Source: Penicillus capitatus (Eukaryota; Chlorophyta). From it: a stretch of 64,000 nt of DNA. Below, piece after piece: positions 15,001 through 27,085 of the stretch (its first letter is position 1; each line of letters opens with the position of its first letter). Made by a program: the position numbers and the translations under genes. The notes beneath the pieces are model-generated. The model ran no database searches. It was not told the origin of the DNA and saw nothing but the letters and a program-made list of their open reading frames with translations. Where the stretch lies: NCBI GenBank assembly GCA_965649825.1, contig OZ287714.1, positions 243,527 to 307,526 on the forward strand. The letters run 5' to 3'.

Positions 15001-18000
15001 CTTCACCAGCCAAAACTCAGAGAAGGACGTGTACACTCCATAGTCCATCATGAAATCTGGTTCAGTGATCGTCTTTTGCACTTCCTCATGGATTTGTATA
15101 CACTTTTCAAGCGCACCACGGGTTTCTTCCGACAGAGCAGTTTGGTGTGGAAAGTGGACCTTCCAGAATTCTGCCGCATCAATATCCATTGTCCTCTTGT
15201 TCTCATCTCTCAATTCGGCATACGCTTCTCTCACACGCGTGACCTTATCAGAAAGAGAAGAGCTGTCCACATTCTCATCAGAAGGAAGTAAATGTTGTTG
15301 CTCCAACAGTTTTCTGATGATATCGCGTCCATCTGATCTGAACCGACATCCGTAAATTAACCAGGCATAGCTTCCCAGTTTTTCGTCTGTTTCTGGAAGA
15401 CGGTGTTCTGTCGCAATCATGTCCGTCCATGTCAACAACTCGCGGTTTGTGATGGTCGTGTATGCCTCGACCTCGGTACACCGTTGTTCAATAGCAGTTC
15501 TGGCTTTGCAGTGAAACTCTGTCATGTTCTCAGCCACTCTCAAGAGCGGCTCGGAGTTCTTCTCTCTCAATGTCGCGATGCTTAGCTTTAGCTTCACAAT
15601 CTCTTTCCATTCCTCTTTGGGAAGCTCTCTGAAGTTCATGATGGAGAACTGCGAAAAGAAGGCAGTGCTCATGCGTTCTCTCTTTCCTGCTTGCCATGGA
15701 TTCTGTGTGGCAAACAGTCGAAACCTGGGATCCTTCTTTATGACTCTCGTGGCTGCATCTGCTGCACTCTGATCGCTCAGAACAATCTCTCCCCTTTCCA
15801 TCGCATCCGTGATGACCTTTAAAGCGCCTTCTTCTGCCAAGTTCATCTCATCGAGCAACACCCAATCACCATTTTGGAAACTCTTCGAGAAAGGTTGCAA
15901 TGTGAAATCCGGAACATCCCCTGCGGTTATGGATAGTTTGCCCAAGAAATCATCAGGTGTCAAATTTGACGACATGTTGATGCGAATGAGATCGACATGC
16001 TCCCGTTTTGCAATCTCCATCAGGGTCGCCGTCTAAAACATGACAATCGTAAGATGCTTTTGATTGCATAGAGCTGCACGATACTTTTCCGACGCCAGTT
16101 GTTCCGATCAACAACACGGGAGATCCATCGTCGATCTTCTCTTTGATCATTCTGATGTTCTCTTCTGTCGTTTCTGTTGGTATAAATGCGCCCTGCGTAA
16201 GTTCACCACTTGTCAATCCGATGCTGCAGTGCCTTCTGAGTCCCACTCGTCTACCCCTCTTGAGAATAGCCTGACGCATGGAGACGTTTTCAAGGTTCGG
16301 GGTTTTGCTCTTAAAGGTCGTGATGAGCGCATCCAGATCTTCAATGGATGCTTCTCCGGCTTGAATATCTTCTCCTTCGGGAAATTTTGCCGAAGAGAAA
16401 GGATTGAGTTGATACGACTGCGGCACATCAACACTGCTCACTTCGACCTGCTTCTCACGTGATCCTTTGTTTATGACAAAGCGGACAAGTTCCTTCAATG
16501 TCTCGGAGTCTGGTCTGTCTTCTTCAAGAAGCTCGAAGATTCTGTGCAGAATGGGTGCCAGCGCATGGCAAGAAGCATTCCTCTGCGATTGCGGCAGTGT
16601 CTTTAGATACTTAAGCAGGTTGTCAAAAAACTTGACTTCCTTAGAAGCGTCAATTTGATTGACACAGTTGAGAAACGTCAACAGGAGGTTATCCAATCGC
16701 CTTGAGTCCTCCTCCTGATTAAAGAGAAAGATGTCTAATAGTTTCTTAAACCCCTCCTCAGGCATCTCCCCGTGCACAAGAGTTTCGGGGGTCAGCATGA
16801 GAGTATTGACAACATGTGACTTCCAGTGGCAATCCATCAGCAAAGCCAGTTTGTTCAGACAATCTCTGGCGATGTCTGCAAAACCTGGCTGACTGACTGC
16901 GACGTCAATCAAGAGTTGGCAGACAGTTCGGCACACGGTGTCGTCATCGACCCTTGCCACTGCCGATGATCCTCCAACTGTTTGGAGACGCATTCGAAGG
17001 GCCTTTAATGGCCACTCGCAGAATCTAGGATTCATCTGCGACAAAACTTTGAGCAGATCGCTAGTATCCTCCATGTCTCCTTTCATTGCCCAGGTTCGAA
17101 GCATGTCACCAGACCCTGCGGCGTCAAACAGCATTCTAAAATTGTTGGCGTTCTGTGATGAGACTTTCAAGAAAGAAGAAAAAACAATGTGGGAAGTATG
17201 TTGTTGACAGTAATGCATGATGCTGCGGAATGCAGGAAATACAGATTCGCCTAGTTCCCAAACAAACAGAAAAACTTTGCAGACATACTCGATAAGACTT
17301 GTGTTAATGACAAAGGTATCCACAAAACTGCCCTCTCTTTCAAAGAAAAAAGACAAGAACACCAAACGCTCGTGTAACCAACCCCGATTATGTTGAGACG
17401 TACATTCCTTGCTCACAAAACAGTCTATACAGGATTTGAAGAACAATGGTGGAACAAACTTCGGGTCACTGTTCTCGACAAGGAAGGCTGTAAGAGAACG
17501 AACTTGATCATAAGATGGCTCATTGCCTCGATAAACGACAGGGGAAACAAAAAAATACTCAACAGTGGAAAGCACCAAACAGCGATTCATTCTCAGATTC
17601 TCTGTAAGCTTGTCGCAAAGAATCTGAAATGCATCTACTTCTTTCGAAAGAGTGACTTCCAGAGCTGCGTGAAGCTGCGTCTTAGAAAAATCGAATGTGT
17701 CATCATAACAATTGACCAGATTTGCGAAAAAACAATTGATGGCACTTGCAGACACTGCGCTTCTCAAGATGTGGAAGATCAGGTCGTCAGGGCGACGTCT
17801 GGGACCAACGTCTCCTCGCTTTTTGTAGTCCGTCTTGTTGTCTGACCACGTGACTGTCGTGGGATAGCCGACGGATAGTTTCTCGCAGTTCTCTGGCACC
17901 ACTTGTCTCGATGTCACTTTTTTGATGATGAGTGGATTGAAGAACAGCTTCATCAGTTCTTCGGATCCGAGTGCCATTGTCCATGAATTCAAAAGAGTGG

Positions 18001-18616
18001 AATTCTCTTCGGCATCGCTGACTGCGCCGGACAGTTTCCGCAGGTGAAGGAGAGACAAACTCAGCAAACCGATCACCGCATCTGTTTCCTGGCCGGCGAG
18101 TCCGATGGATAGCAAGTTCAGGAGCATGCTGATACTGGGCTGCTCTCTTTTGGATGTCGCTCGTGGTAGATGTTTAATGTTTGTACGTGGGTTTGTTATT
18201 CTCTCGACAGTGAGTTGTTCCGCATCGAATTCCTCTTCGCGGAGCAGTAGGCGAAAGGTTGAGTCGTGCCTTGCTGGATCAATCGAGTTCAAAAACCAGT
18301 GAATGAATCGCGCTAACTGACCGCAGATGCACTTCCTGGCTTTAAAGACTCTCACCGAGTGGGCTTGAATGATACAACGACCCAGGTGATATATGGTTTC
18401 TGGCTTGAGAAGGCCAGCGTTGGCAGTTTTTTCTTCTTCTTTCAGTTGAATGATGGAATCGACGATTTCTCGTGTTTCTTCGTAGTCGTCGAGTTCCTTA
18501 CACGAAGAATCCGCCGTCGAGCTTGCCGTCGCAGTGGAAGACGATTCTTCTGCTCCATTTCTTCGCAGGACGTTGAATAACGACTGCAGCAAATGCTTCT
18601 CTCGCGGCGACGACAT
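1..18616 (-). CDS. Giant midasin/dynein-related AAA+ protein with C-terminal ASH-like domains (3' end beyond window)
   Basis: Read as four exons: 18616-16085, 16032-11148, 11094-9316 and 9261 to the window edge. The introns are 52, 53 and 54 bp, and the first two split P-loops. The start ATG at 18616 opens a helical N-terminal region of about 835 residues. Six AAA modules follow, with P-loops near residues 838 (GTTGVGKT), 1280 (GRAGSGKT), 1598 (GKPAVGKT), 1911 (GEAGFKT, degenerate), 2468 (GQPGIGKT) and 2815 (GGTCSKKT, degenerate). Acidic Walker B motifs are intact in AAA1 (VLLDEMN), AAA3 (FVADEFN) and AAA5 (ILLDEIN); AAA2 has VDNI. An acidic insert lies in AAA4. A helical linker of about 2,600 residues follows. 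The last 480 or so residues (plus-strand 1-1480) contain ASH/Hydin-type beta repeats such as INFGVVRTASEAQKRSVSV. I see no MIDAS/VWA domain, though one could lie beyond the edge. Midasin (Rea1) remodels pre-60S particles; ASH domains are typical of cilia and centrosomes. The AAA array is certain, the biological role is not. Confidence 0.85.
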
Positions 18617-19639
18617 TTGGACCTAAGATTCACACACGCGTCAAAACATGACCACCCGAGTTACACTAAAAAAATCTTTCTGTATGTTTAGAAAGAGAGT
18701 AGCAAAGATTGTGCTGTAGTTGCCGCCGCCAATGCCATTAAACGCGCAACAAAGAGTGTACGTGCGGCGAGACGTATATATCAAGTATAGTCGCCAAAGA
18801 AATCATATGGTGTACCGTGTCTCTTCTGGAGACCAGCTTCGGCTGCGTGTTGTCCACAAAGATACAAAGTCGACTTCGCTTTCGTCGAGCGAAGAAGGGC
18901 TCTTTTTACACAGTTTCGGGTCAGCTATCACCTGTCATGTCATTGACCGGTTTCGTGAAGGCCTATCATAGACAATCAACCAACACATTCGGCACATGAG
19001 TGACCGATATGTGTTGTCATGCCTTGTTTCTTCTTCTTCCTGTTCAATCAGTCACACACACGTTACCATCACCAGACTGCTTTCAGATAGCGCCCATGGG
19101 ACATTGATCGCAATCTATGGACGATCTGATTAAACTAATCAGTGTCTCCATGCATCGAGGATCATTTGCATTGCATTTCGATCTCTCTCTAGAGATGTTC
19201 AATGCATGCCCTTAGATTTCAAACTTGTCTTTTTGCTATCCTTGCGCTCATTCTAACGGCATTGGAAGAATCGCTTCTCGAATTGTTACATCATCCTGTT
19301 TTCGGCAGACAGTGACTGGCCATTCGGACCATGATTGACTACACTCTCTATTCATTCGAAGATGCTTGAATTCAATGCTGCATGCAACAAACGTGTATCG
19401 AATTGCTGCTAGACTTCTACATTGTCAGTGTCGTCTTTCTCATAGTTTCCTTGAGTCACACACGGGGAGTCGATCGGTCTATCAAATCCTGTATCGTCCT
19501 CGCGGCAATGCCGACGACGCGTCAGCTCTGGTGCAAATAGGCCAATCATCCGAGCCGCATTTCACGAATCATTCTTGTAATTATTAATGAAAGCACCTTC
19601 GCCTTTCCAATCAGGCACTTCTGAAAGGCGACGTTTCTG
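18617..19639. other. Intergenic region between divergent genes
   Basis: About 1 kb between the start of the giant AAA+ gene (minus) and the start of the M1AP-like gene (plus). Short open frames exist, for example 18720-18971 on plus, but none has recognisable domains or convincing splice partners. The stretch must contain both promoters. No specific element could be identified. Confidence 0.5.
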
Positions 19640-21289
19640 ATGACGCCGACGAGAAGAAAGCGTGTTTGTTTCTGGATCGTCGACTGTCTCGATAAAGATT
19701 CTCTTGACGCCATGAAGACATCTCTTAAGAAGGCGGCCAACACCGCTCAACTGTCCGAGGTCCCATTGGAGGACTTTGACATAGGACTCGCATGTGTGCG
19801 TTTGAACGCGACAGCAAAGGTCGAGTTGAAGATCTTGCTCAGTCCTGGGAGAATGTGTTTATCCAATTTCCACGCCGCAGTTGATCAACTGCAGCCTTCC
19901 GACGAACGAAGCGATCATCAGAAACTGGCAGCCGTGCTGAAGAAGATCATGGAAAGACTTCCATCGGACACTGCTGCAGGCGGCGGCGCAATAATGTCTC
20001 GCATAGATGGAGAGAATTGCGCCGCCGAGGAACGTCAAAATGAGATTCATGTCGTTTCTATGCGGCTCGAATCTGGACCTGGTATGATCAAAGTGTTGAA
20101 GCAGTCGAGTCGGCGAGGAATTCGTATTCACTTTCATCTGTTCATCAGTGACGACGTCTTTCGTAGAACAGTGAGCTGCTGAGCATCACCGATGAATCAT
20201 TCTCTGTATTTTTGTATCAAGGGAGCGGATGGAGGAGAGAGTTCGTCCACGGCAGAGACCATGCGCGAGCGTCTGGTGCAGGATATCTATGATATTGAGA
20301 CGGTTTCGTTGGAGAACTCTATTGCCAGTGTGCTCGCATTCGAGCGGATGATGATGTCTTGGATTCGGGACCTGCTTCCAAACACATCGCTCTCGATACT
20401 TGTCAGCTTTCCTTTGCCGACAAGTGAAACGGATCTCAGATTTCCCTGCGTTGCTGCAACCCCGTGCATCAAGCTCGCGTCAGTGATTTCAAAATCTGTG
20501 CTCTGTTCATGCAAAGAGACCCGACTGGATGCGAAGTCAGACAAGTACGTATGTCTGCCTGCATCTTCGTCATTAGGTAGAAGTCAATCTCTCCTGTCCC
20601 CCTTCTCCGTCTTAGGTATTCAACATTGGAGACACATTGGGAATACGGCAGAGAAACAAGTTTAAATCGTCAGAAATGCAAAGGCCTTGCCGACGATGTC
20701 CAGTGGTTGGCTCGGTGTCAGGAAGGTCGGATCCGACAATCTGTGAATGGTGTCCCCGTGCTTTCCGTTTGTCATCGATTGCCGATGCGGCACCTTGAGA
20801 GGCACCATCTCGGCGACGGAGTGCAGCTCTTTCACGATACAGTGGACGAGGACACATCTCAAAATGCAAATACGTTGTTAGATATTTGCAGAGCAGCAAT
20901 CGAAAGCGAGGAAGTTTTTCTGTCAAATGGATACATGGATCTGGGAAGAGGTTGTCTCTGTCACACTCTTCAACACTATGCACTCATCCCTTCATGCGTA
21001 AGCGGCAAAAAATCTCTGCTTGTTCGCACACAAGTGCTTGATGCAGGACGGTTCGATGTTGCATGCATTCAAAGTGTATTCACCAGATGAACACTTGCCC
21101 AGAAAGATCACAGTAATCACACCGACCACGACGACAGAAGAAAGGAAACAGGCAGCCAGAGGGATACTGCAGAGGATTCCCTCGATGGAGAAGAGTGATG
21201 CTGACCTATGTCGCATCGCCACGGATGCACATGCACTTCTCAATCGAATTCTATCCGAATCTGCATCCTTCTGTCGCCGAGATCTGTGA
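19640..21289 (+). CDS. Meiosis 1-associated protein (M1AP)-like protein
   Basis: Four-exon model: 19640-20170, 20222-20544, 20616-20997 and 21035-21289. Introns are 51, 71, 37 bp, all GT-AG and phase-compatible, giving 496 residues, close to the roughly 530 of animal M1AP. The N-terminus (CFWIVDCLDKDSL, then LEDFDIGLACVRLN) looks like a VWA-type alpha/beta start. The order of later blocks also parallels M1AP: a VSMRLESGPG strand, a short helix with FERMMMSWIRDLL, a cysteine-containing block, and a late hydrophobic strand (EEVFLSNG, then a YALIPSC stretch). In animals M1AP acts in meiotic recombination. The match is from remembered family patterns and is weak residue by residue, so the function is tentative. 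That it is a real spliced gene is much safer. Confidence 0.5.
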
Positions 21290-21637
21290 GAACTCAAAAC
21301 CATCAATTAGTATCATTCATCGCCACGACTACCCACCGCCCATGTCTAACCAAACCGGCCAGGACACAGCCCAGAATCTCTTTCCTAGAAGAAATTAAAT
21401 ATTCGACAACCAGTCATGATGCACACATCAACTGTGATCTTTTGTTGCATTTGCAATTGCTATGATCAACAAGCAAGCAGGTAGATAATCCGATCAATCG
21501 TTATTTCTTTCGGGGTTGTTTGAAAGACATCAAACAGAAAAGAGATTAATCCACAGACTTAAGGGACACACTGTCTTTATTCTAGCTTTGCGATCGGCTG
21601 AATTGGAAAGAGCGCGTAGAAGACCATGAACGATACT

Positions 21638-21711
21638 CAACAACAACGACGACGACGACAACGATGACGAAAATGACACCACCACCACCATCACCAACAA
21701 CAACAACAACA
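21638..21711. repeat. Imperfect trinucleotide microsatellite (CAA/CGA/CAC)
   Basis: A run of CAA, CGA, CAC and CAA triplets downstream of both the M1AP-like gene (ends 21289) and the LRR-PIN gene (ends 21893 on minus). It is open in several frames, but nothing suggests that it is translated. Confidence 0.85.
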
Positions 21712-21892
21712 TACAATACAGAAAACAAAGTAGAGCCACCGTGTGAAGCAAGAACAAGAATAGACTTCTCCTGCAGATAGAAGATACAAGCGCAGGCGTC
21801 AAGAATACAACTGCTGAATGTCAATTGGTTGGTTAGTTGGTTGGCTGACGGAAAGTGTTGAGTGAACAGAAAACAACAACGACAACGACAAT

Positions 21893-24706
21893 TCATTCAG
21901 AACACAGATGGCCACTGGTCCATCTTAAAATGCGACTGGGATGCTGGTAAGATTTTACAAGACCCTCCCATTCGGCCAATTTTGCACGGACTAAGGGGAT
22001 GGTTTCTCCGTCCGATGTCTCTTCATCCTCGTCGTCGCAGTTGGAACTGGGTTCTACACTGGACTCAGGTACTCCTCTACTAGGCGTATCTGAATCGACA
22101 GTTGCCACTGCAGCAGCATCAGCATCTGCAAGGGGAGCAGATTCAGTCGGTCCGTCCATCATGCACATTCCGAAAAGTGAGTCCACCTCTGTCTCATCGC
22201 TCGCATTTTCGCTTGTACTGCTATCAAAGTCCATTCCTGTCTTTGTTGAGTTCTTGTTCGACTTACGTCTCTGTGAAGAGCTTTCCTGTTGTTGTCCAAC
22301 TGCCAGCAACTGCTTTAGTTGATTGAGTGCATCTTCATTGTTGGCTTCCAGTATTTCTTTTGTCTGTCCAAGCAGATTACGTGCATCTTCATATGATTCC
22401 ATCAAATGCTTCATGCATGCGACAATTCCATCAAATTCATCCTGCAGGCTCTTGCGTGCGTGAGCGCCGAGCCCAACTGTGGCCTTCCGGCCAATGAGAT
22501 TGCGCAAAGCTGAAGCAGTGAGGGGCTTGCGGCCATTCATGATTTCTCTGCAATGCATGCATTTCTGCAGATCTGTGTAGCGAAAAGCAGGGAGTCCATG
22601 ACTCTTGGCTGCAGTCAGCTGAACATTGTCATTGGAAAAAAGCACGACAGGGAAACAGAGGGGGTTTTTGGGATTGGGAAGTAGTTGCTGTTGTTGTTGA
22701 CCGCTGAACTGAGGTTCTTCAGAATGCAGCCGGAACTGACTGGCGGCTTGACACAGCTCTTGCTGAAAAAAGAGTGCCACCTCAACGATCTTGAGATCAA
22801 TCGCCTGGCCCTTGTTAAACACGTGATGGCTCCTCGAATCCAACACTTCGGCATTGCGATCCACGATGATACCTTCTCCTTCATGAGCGCCGAGAATGGT
22901 CAGGAAGTCCTGTCCGGCTGGACCGTATTTCTCGAGACCAGAATTCACCAGCTTTCTCACACAGAGTCCGACATGTGCGCTGTGCTTCTTAAGTCCGTCC
23001 AGTTGTTTCATCACACTGTCACACAGAACAAAGAAAACACGCTCATTTGCAGGTATGCATCTTCCAAAATTGCCTCTTTGGCAAAGGCTGTCCAACCAAT
23101 CGAAGCTCAAAAAAGGACAGCTACCCGCCTTTACTTTACATCCAATCAACCCCAACAATGCACTAGTGTCAGGAAATACCAATAAAGGACCGCTGGAATT
23201 ATAGACATCTTGGGGTTTATAGTTAAGCGCCTTCTTTACTTGACAGGGCGCAGAACCCGAAGAAGGATCCAAGCAGTGACCGAAATTTGAAACAGAACCA
23301 ACAACACACTGCTTTGCTGAATTGTTTGTATTGTCCTGCCAACTGAACTTTGCTTGCATCAAAACAGGTGCTTCAGATGGTCTCAGTCTCTGACACTGGA
23401 TCCATGGTAAACGCAAATGTGCAATCTTGCGCTCATTTATCAAACAGCTAGATGCCTTTCCTCTTGAGCGACGCAAGTGGAATCTAGGTATGTCGACGAC
23501 GGCACCTTTCTCTTTCTCGATCGCCGAGATAAACTCTTTCAGTTCGTCGTGATTGATCATGTTCCATTCCATTCTGAGCCAGAACGGTTTGCAGGTCGCC
23601 TCTCTGGTCGACACAGCTGCAGACATGATCTGTTGGGCTCCCGTGTTCGTCATCGAGTTGTGGGAGACATGAATTTCCAGAAGCTCGTCGTTAATCAATT
23701 GAGCAATGTGCTTTGCTCCAGAATCTGTGATCTTGTTGTCGAAGAGCCACAGTTTAACGATGCTCAGCACAGATGCGTTCTGCTTGTGCCATTTGGAGAT
23801 CATGTCCAATTCGACATCTGTGAGTCCCATGCGCTCGCATCGCAGAGAAATGCAAACCTTTCCCTTGAAGAATGAGCATATGCGATGGTGATGCCTCGCA
23901 GCAGCAGCGGAAGCAACAGCAGCACCAGATTTGGATCTTTGTCTGGTACGTCCATGTCTCCGAGGACCTTTATCTCTTGTGATGCTGCCGCAATTGCTGC
24001 TTGGTATTGTTGTTGGCGTAGGTAGAATTGGTGCTGTTGTCGATGACTGTCCCTCTGCTGTCGACTGCAGGTTGTCAGATGACTGCTCAATTTGGTGATG
24101 AAGCCCGTCAGCTGTTTCATTCAAAGAACAGGTGCTACCAGATAGACTCTGTTCTTTGTTTTCTGAGGAGAAGGAGTCGACAACGTTGTTGGACTCCTTA
24201 GTCAGGTCCAAAAGGGCATTTTTATATGCCAATGCCCATTCCAGTATAGCATCTAGCCACAGGGGAGAGAATCGACATCCAGGGACGGTCATCACCTATG
24301 TGGTCAACATCTGCCATCCTCATATGCTCGGAGTGGCGTCAGTGGATACCTTCCAAAAACCTTCCTCGACGTCCCTTTCGAGCAATACCTGACCACACCC
24401 GCTGCCGAAAAAATAGCGACAGTTGAGGTTGCCTGCTTCTTTCCATCTCCGTAGCCCTTCACTTGGTCTCCACGGTTTTACGAAACAGTTGGCGTTGCTG
24501 TTCTCAGGCGGCGATGACCGTCCTTTTCGGCGTCGTGGCAGCCCTCTTCGATTTTGACAACGGCGATTGTTTTGACGCTCTTCGGCGCCGAGAGCCCCAT
24601 TTGCAGATTCTGAGCTGCATTTTTCTTTGGGACTCTGGTCGTTCTTTGCTGCTTTTGTTCTGGAGCCACGGCGGTGTCGACTATTCCAACCACCTGGCGC
24701 GCTCAT
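21893..24706 (-). CDS. LRR (RNase-inhibitor-like) and PIN-domain protein, probable endoribonuclease
   Basis: Two exons, 24706-24350 and 24295-21893, joined over a 54-bp intron in phase 0, give 919 residues. The first exon encodes a basic disordered N-terminus; its ATG at 24706 has A at -3. Exon 2 has a low-complexity Ser/Thr/Gln region, then leucine-rich repeats of the RNI type (GLTDVELDMISKW, LWLFDNKITDSGAKHI, EIHVSHNSMTNTGAQQI). A PIN-like nuclease domain follows: LLVFPDTSALLGLI supplies the first acidic residue, then FFVLCDSVMKQLDGLKK, and near the end VVLFSNDNVQLTAAKSHG supplies the acidic ND pair. The C-terminus is Ser/Glu/Asp-rich and includes DDEDEETSDGE. PIN domains of this kind cleave RNA; the LRR part may select partners. 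PIN assignment is fairly sure, substrate unknown. Confidence 0.75.
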
Positions 24707-24849
24707 TTTCACCGTATTGCGCTCGCAAGGTATTGCCTGCTCACGAAACCCGAAGCTGATGCGACGTATGCACACACTGGCACCTGGTTCATTCTCCGAA
24801 GAGCATCGCGGGAGCGGCATTCTTGCTTCTCCTTTACAAACGAAAATGC

Positions 24850-27010
24850 TCACAGATGCTCGTACATCAGCAAATAGGGCGTCTCAGACAGCACATCCGT
24901 CACACTCGTCCTCTTGATCGTCGAATCATTGAAGTGGATCCAACTCCCGTCTCTCTGCACAACATTCGCCGTGTAGTGATCACCTGAACACCCATCCATC
25001 CATGCACACGGACAGCAATGAAGTCTCTGAAATGTGATAGGGGATAAGAGAGCACACCTCCACGTCCTTGACCATGGTGATTGCATGTGGCAACAAGTCT
25101 GTACCTCCAGGGCTTATGACCCGCTGATAACCAATTCTTCTTAAAGTCAAGTGTGGCTGCGAATCCAATCCGCTTATCGATCTTTTCAAATCCAATCTCC
25201 GTGTACGCGTACTGCTTAAGGCATATGATCAAGAAAGGAGGTAACTGCCGGAACAGATTGTTCTTTGTGGCAATCATACATTTGCCAGTATCCTGCGCCC
25301 TATAATCTGTATGGATTCCATAAACCCGTGCACACCGCAGGTATGGTGTCGAGAGAGGCGTCACCTTGAATGATATCACGAGCCGTGTACATGTCCAATG
25401 CGTCCTCAACCGTTTGGACATTCTTGTTGGCAATGTCCAATATCAATGTTGTGAAGGCATGCGTTGTTACTGAGGCTGTCATTCCAGTTGCCTTTACGGC
25501 ACTTTGGATGTATCCTCCAAAAATCGACGAAAGAATGGACGTCTCTCCAGCGCCCGTCGTCCTCTGCACGGAAACTTTATTCTTTTTGCCAACAACCAAC
25601 CATCCATCGTCCGCATCCTGTTCATCTTTATCTGCCGGCTCTAAGGTCAAATGTTGATGGAGATCAGATTGCTCATCTAGGGAGAGAGAATACGTTGGGG
25701 ATCAAAGAGTTGCCGAATGTGGACGATTTCTTTCTCGATCTGCTCCAAAATGAAGAGCATGAATTCCTGAACATCTTGGCCACCAACTCTCCTCTCTTCA
25801 CTGAACCTCGATTGAAACTTGGATACGACAGTGGAAAGCATGTCTGGAGCAATGGGGTGCAGTCGTCTCTGATCGCTAACGCTACCGCTCTGAAGAACAG
25901 CCAGCCATCCCTGATATGCTCTGCTAGCCAGATGCTCACTTCTCTCGCGCTGCTACAGTATTGTTGATTCTCTGGTTGTACTGTCAGAACGCTGGCAAGG
26001 GATCCCATTGAACACACAACTGGGAAGGGGTATTTGTCAAGAAAACGCCGTGCGGTTTTCATTTCTATCATCAGCGAACAGAATTGGGAAGAAGCAAGGA
26101 GGAACTGCATTGCACTCCCCAAGAAGCACGTATTTCCCAGATTTCGAATGCCCTGCTCTCGAAAACGTACATTGCTGTTTGGCATTGTGTCGCTCAGCAG
26201 AATTCTCAACTGTCTCCGTACTTCTGATGGCGCGGTGGCCATCGACGCATGATTCGCATCCGAAGCTGCATCCACGGCCTCAAATAGAGCATCAGTTGGA
26301 CAAATGCAGGAGAGCTTTGGCCATACAGCTTCTGTTTGTTTCTTCTGTTTCTTCTTCATTCTCCTCTTCGCGTTCTTGGACAGTTTCTTGTTCGTGTCCG
26401 ATTCGCCCGTGGCTGCCGAAGTCGTTGGACTTCTGTGCGTCAGCGAACTCGCTGCTGAGAGGGAAACAGGACTGTTATCCGAACGCCTGGACACAACCTC
26501 CGATCCATACCAGCCAGTTCCAGTTCGCGTCCACCTTGACTCTGCAGACTCTAACGAGAGATCATAGAAGCTAGGCACCAGTTCATGTTGTTCTGCACTG
26601 GGCATATCTCCATTCGTGTCAGTCACACGATTCAGACATTCCAGTCGTCTGTCCTCGAATCGCCTTCGCGAATCCATTCGATTGTCTGTACGCTGTGATG
26701 CACCGAAATGACGTGCCGGTTCTGTCGAACTTTCTACACAAGCTACTCTCCGAGTGCCAGACAAAGGACGACTCTCTTGAGAAAGCGGAGTCATTGATTC
26801 CGAAGAGGCCTCTCTTCTCCACTCGACGGCACACGAAGTGACACGTCCTCCTCTTAAGGGTGGGGGAATTTGAGCGCGGAAGTCGGACGACCCGTCGACC
26901 ATGTCCACAAACTGAGTCTGCGCTGTCCGTTCGGTTGGACACTGCGATGTATTCGCGTCCGAATAGCAACCTGGTCCAAAAGGGTCCCTGCGCAAAGGAT
27001 GGTGTTCCAT
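24850..27010 (-). CDS. Ubiquitin carboxyl-terminal hydrolase, USP10-like
   Basis: Five-exon model: 27010-25940, 25889-25694, 25640-25365, 25306-25058 and 24983-24850. Introns are 50, 53, 58 and 74 bp and the phases agree, giving 641 residues. An in-frame ATG at 27079 exists, but it sits 6 bp from the next gene; 27010 has A at -3 and G at +4. The N-terminal 300 residues are disordered with a Lys-rich patch. The USP fold follows: Cys box GIRNLGNTCFLGSAMQFLL, GGQDVQEFMLFILEQIEKE, a VTTHAFTTLILDI strand, LPPFLIICLKQYAY, then the His box GGDHYTANV and the WIHFND Asn/Asp box. The order and the wording around NHHGQGRGGDHYT fit USP10 best. The catalytic triad looks complete, so it should cleave ubiquitin from proteins. 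Cytosolic or nuclear; substrates unknown. Confidence 0.85.
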
Positions 27011-27085
27011 GCTCTTCTTTTTGGTCTCGTCTGCCTTTGGCAGCAAATACGGACGTGACACCAAATACAAAGACGTCACATCATA

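Noticed and set aside
1-18616. Calling the giant gene plain midasin (MDN1)
   Set aside because: The N-terminal region is longer than usual, the pattern of degenerate ATPase sites differs, and the C-terminus shows ASH-like domains rather than an acidic region with MIDAS within the window.
25677-25693. A 17-bp intron (GTATTCTCTCTCCCTAG) or frameshift in the USP10-like gene
   Set aside because: Using the same donor with an acceptor at 25641 gives a normal 53-bp intron in the right phase, so no mini-intron or frameshift is needed.
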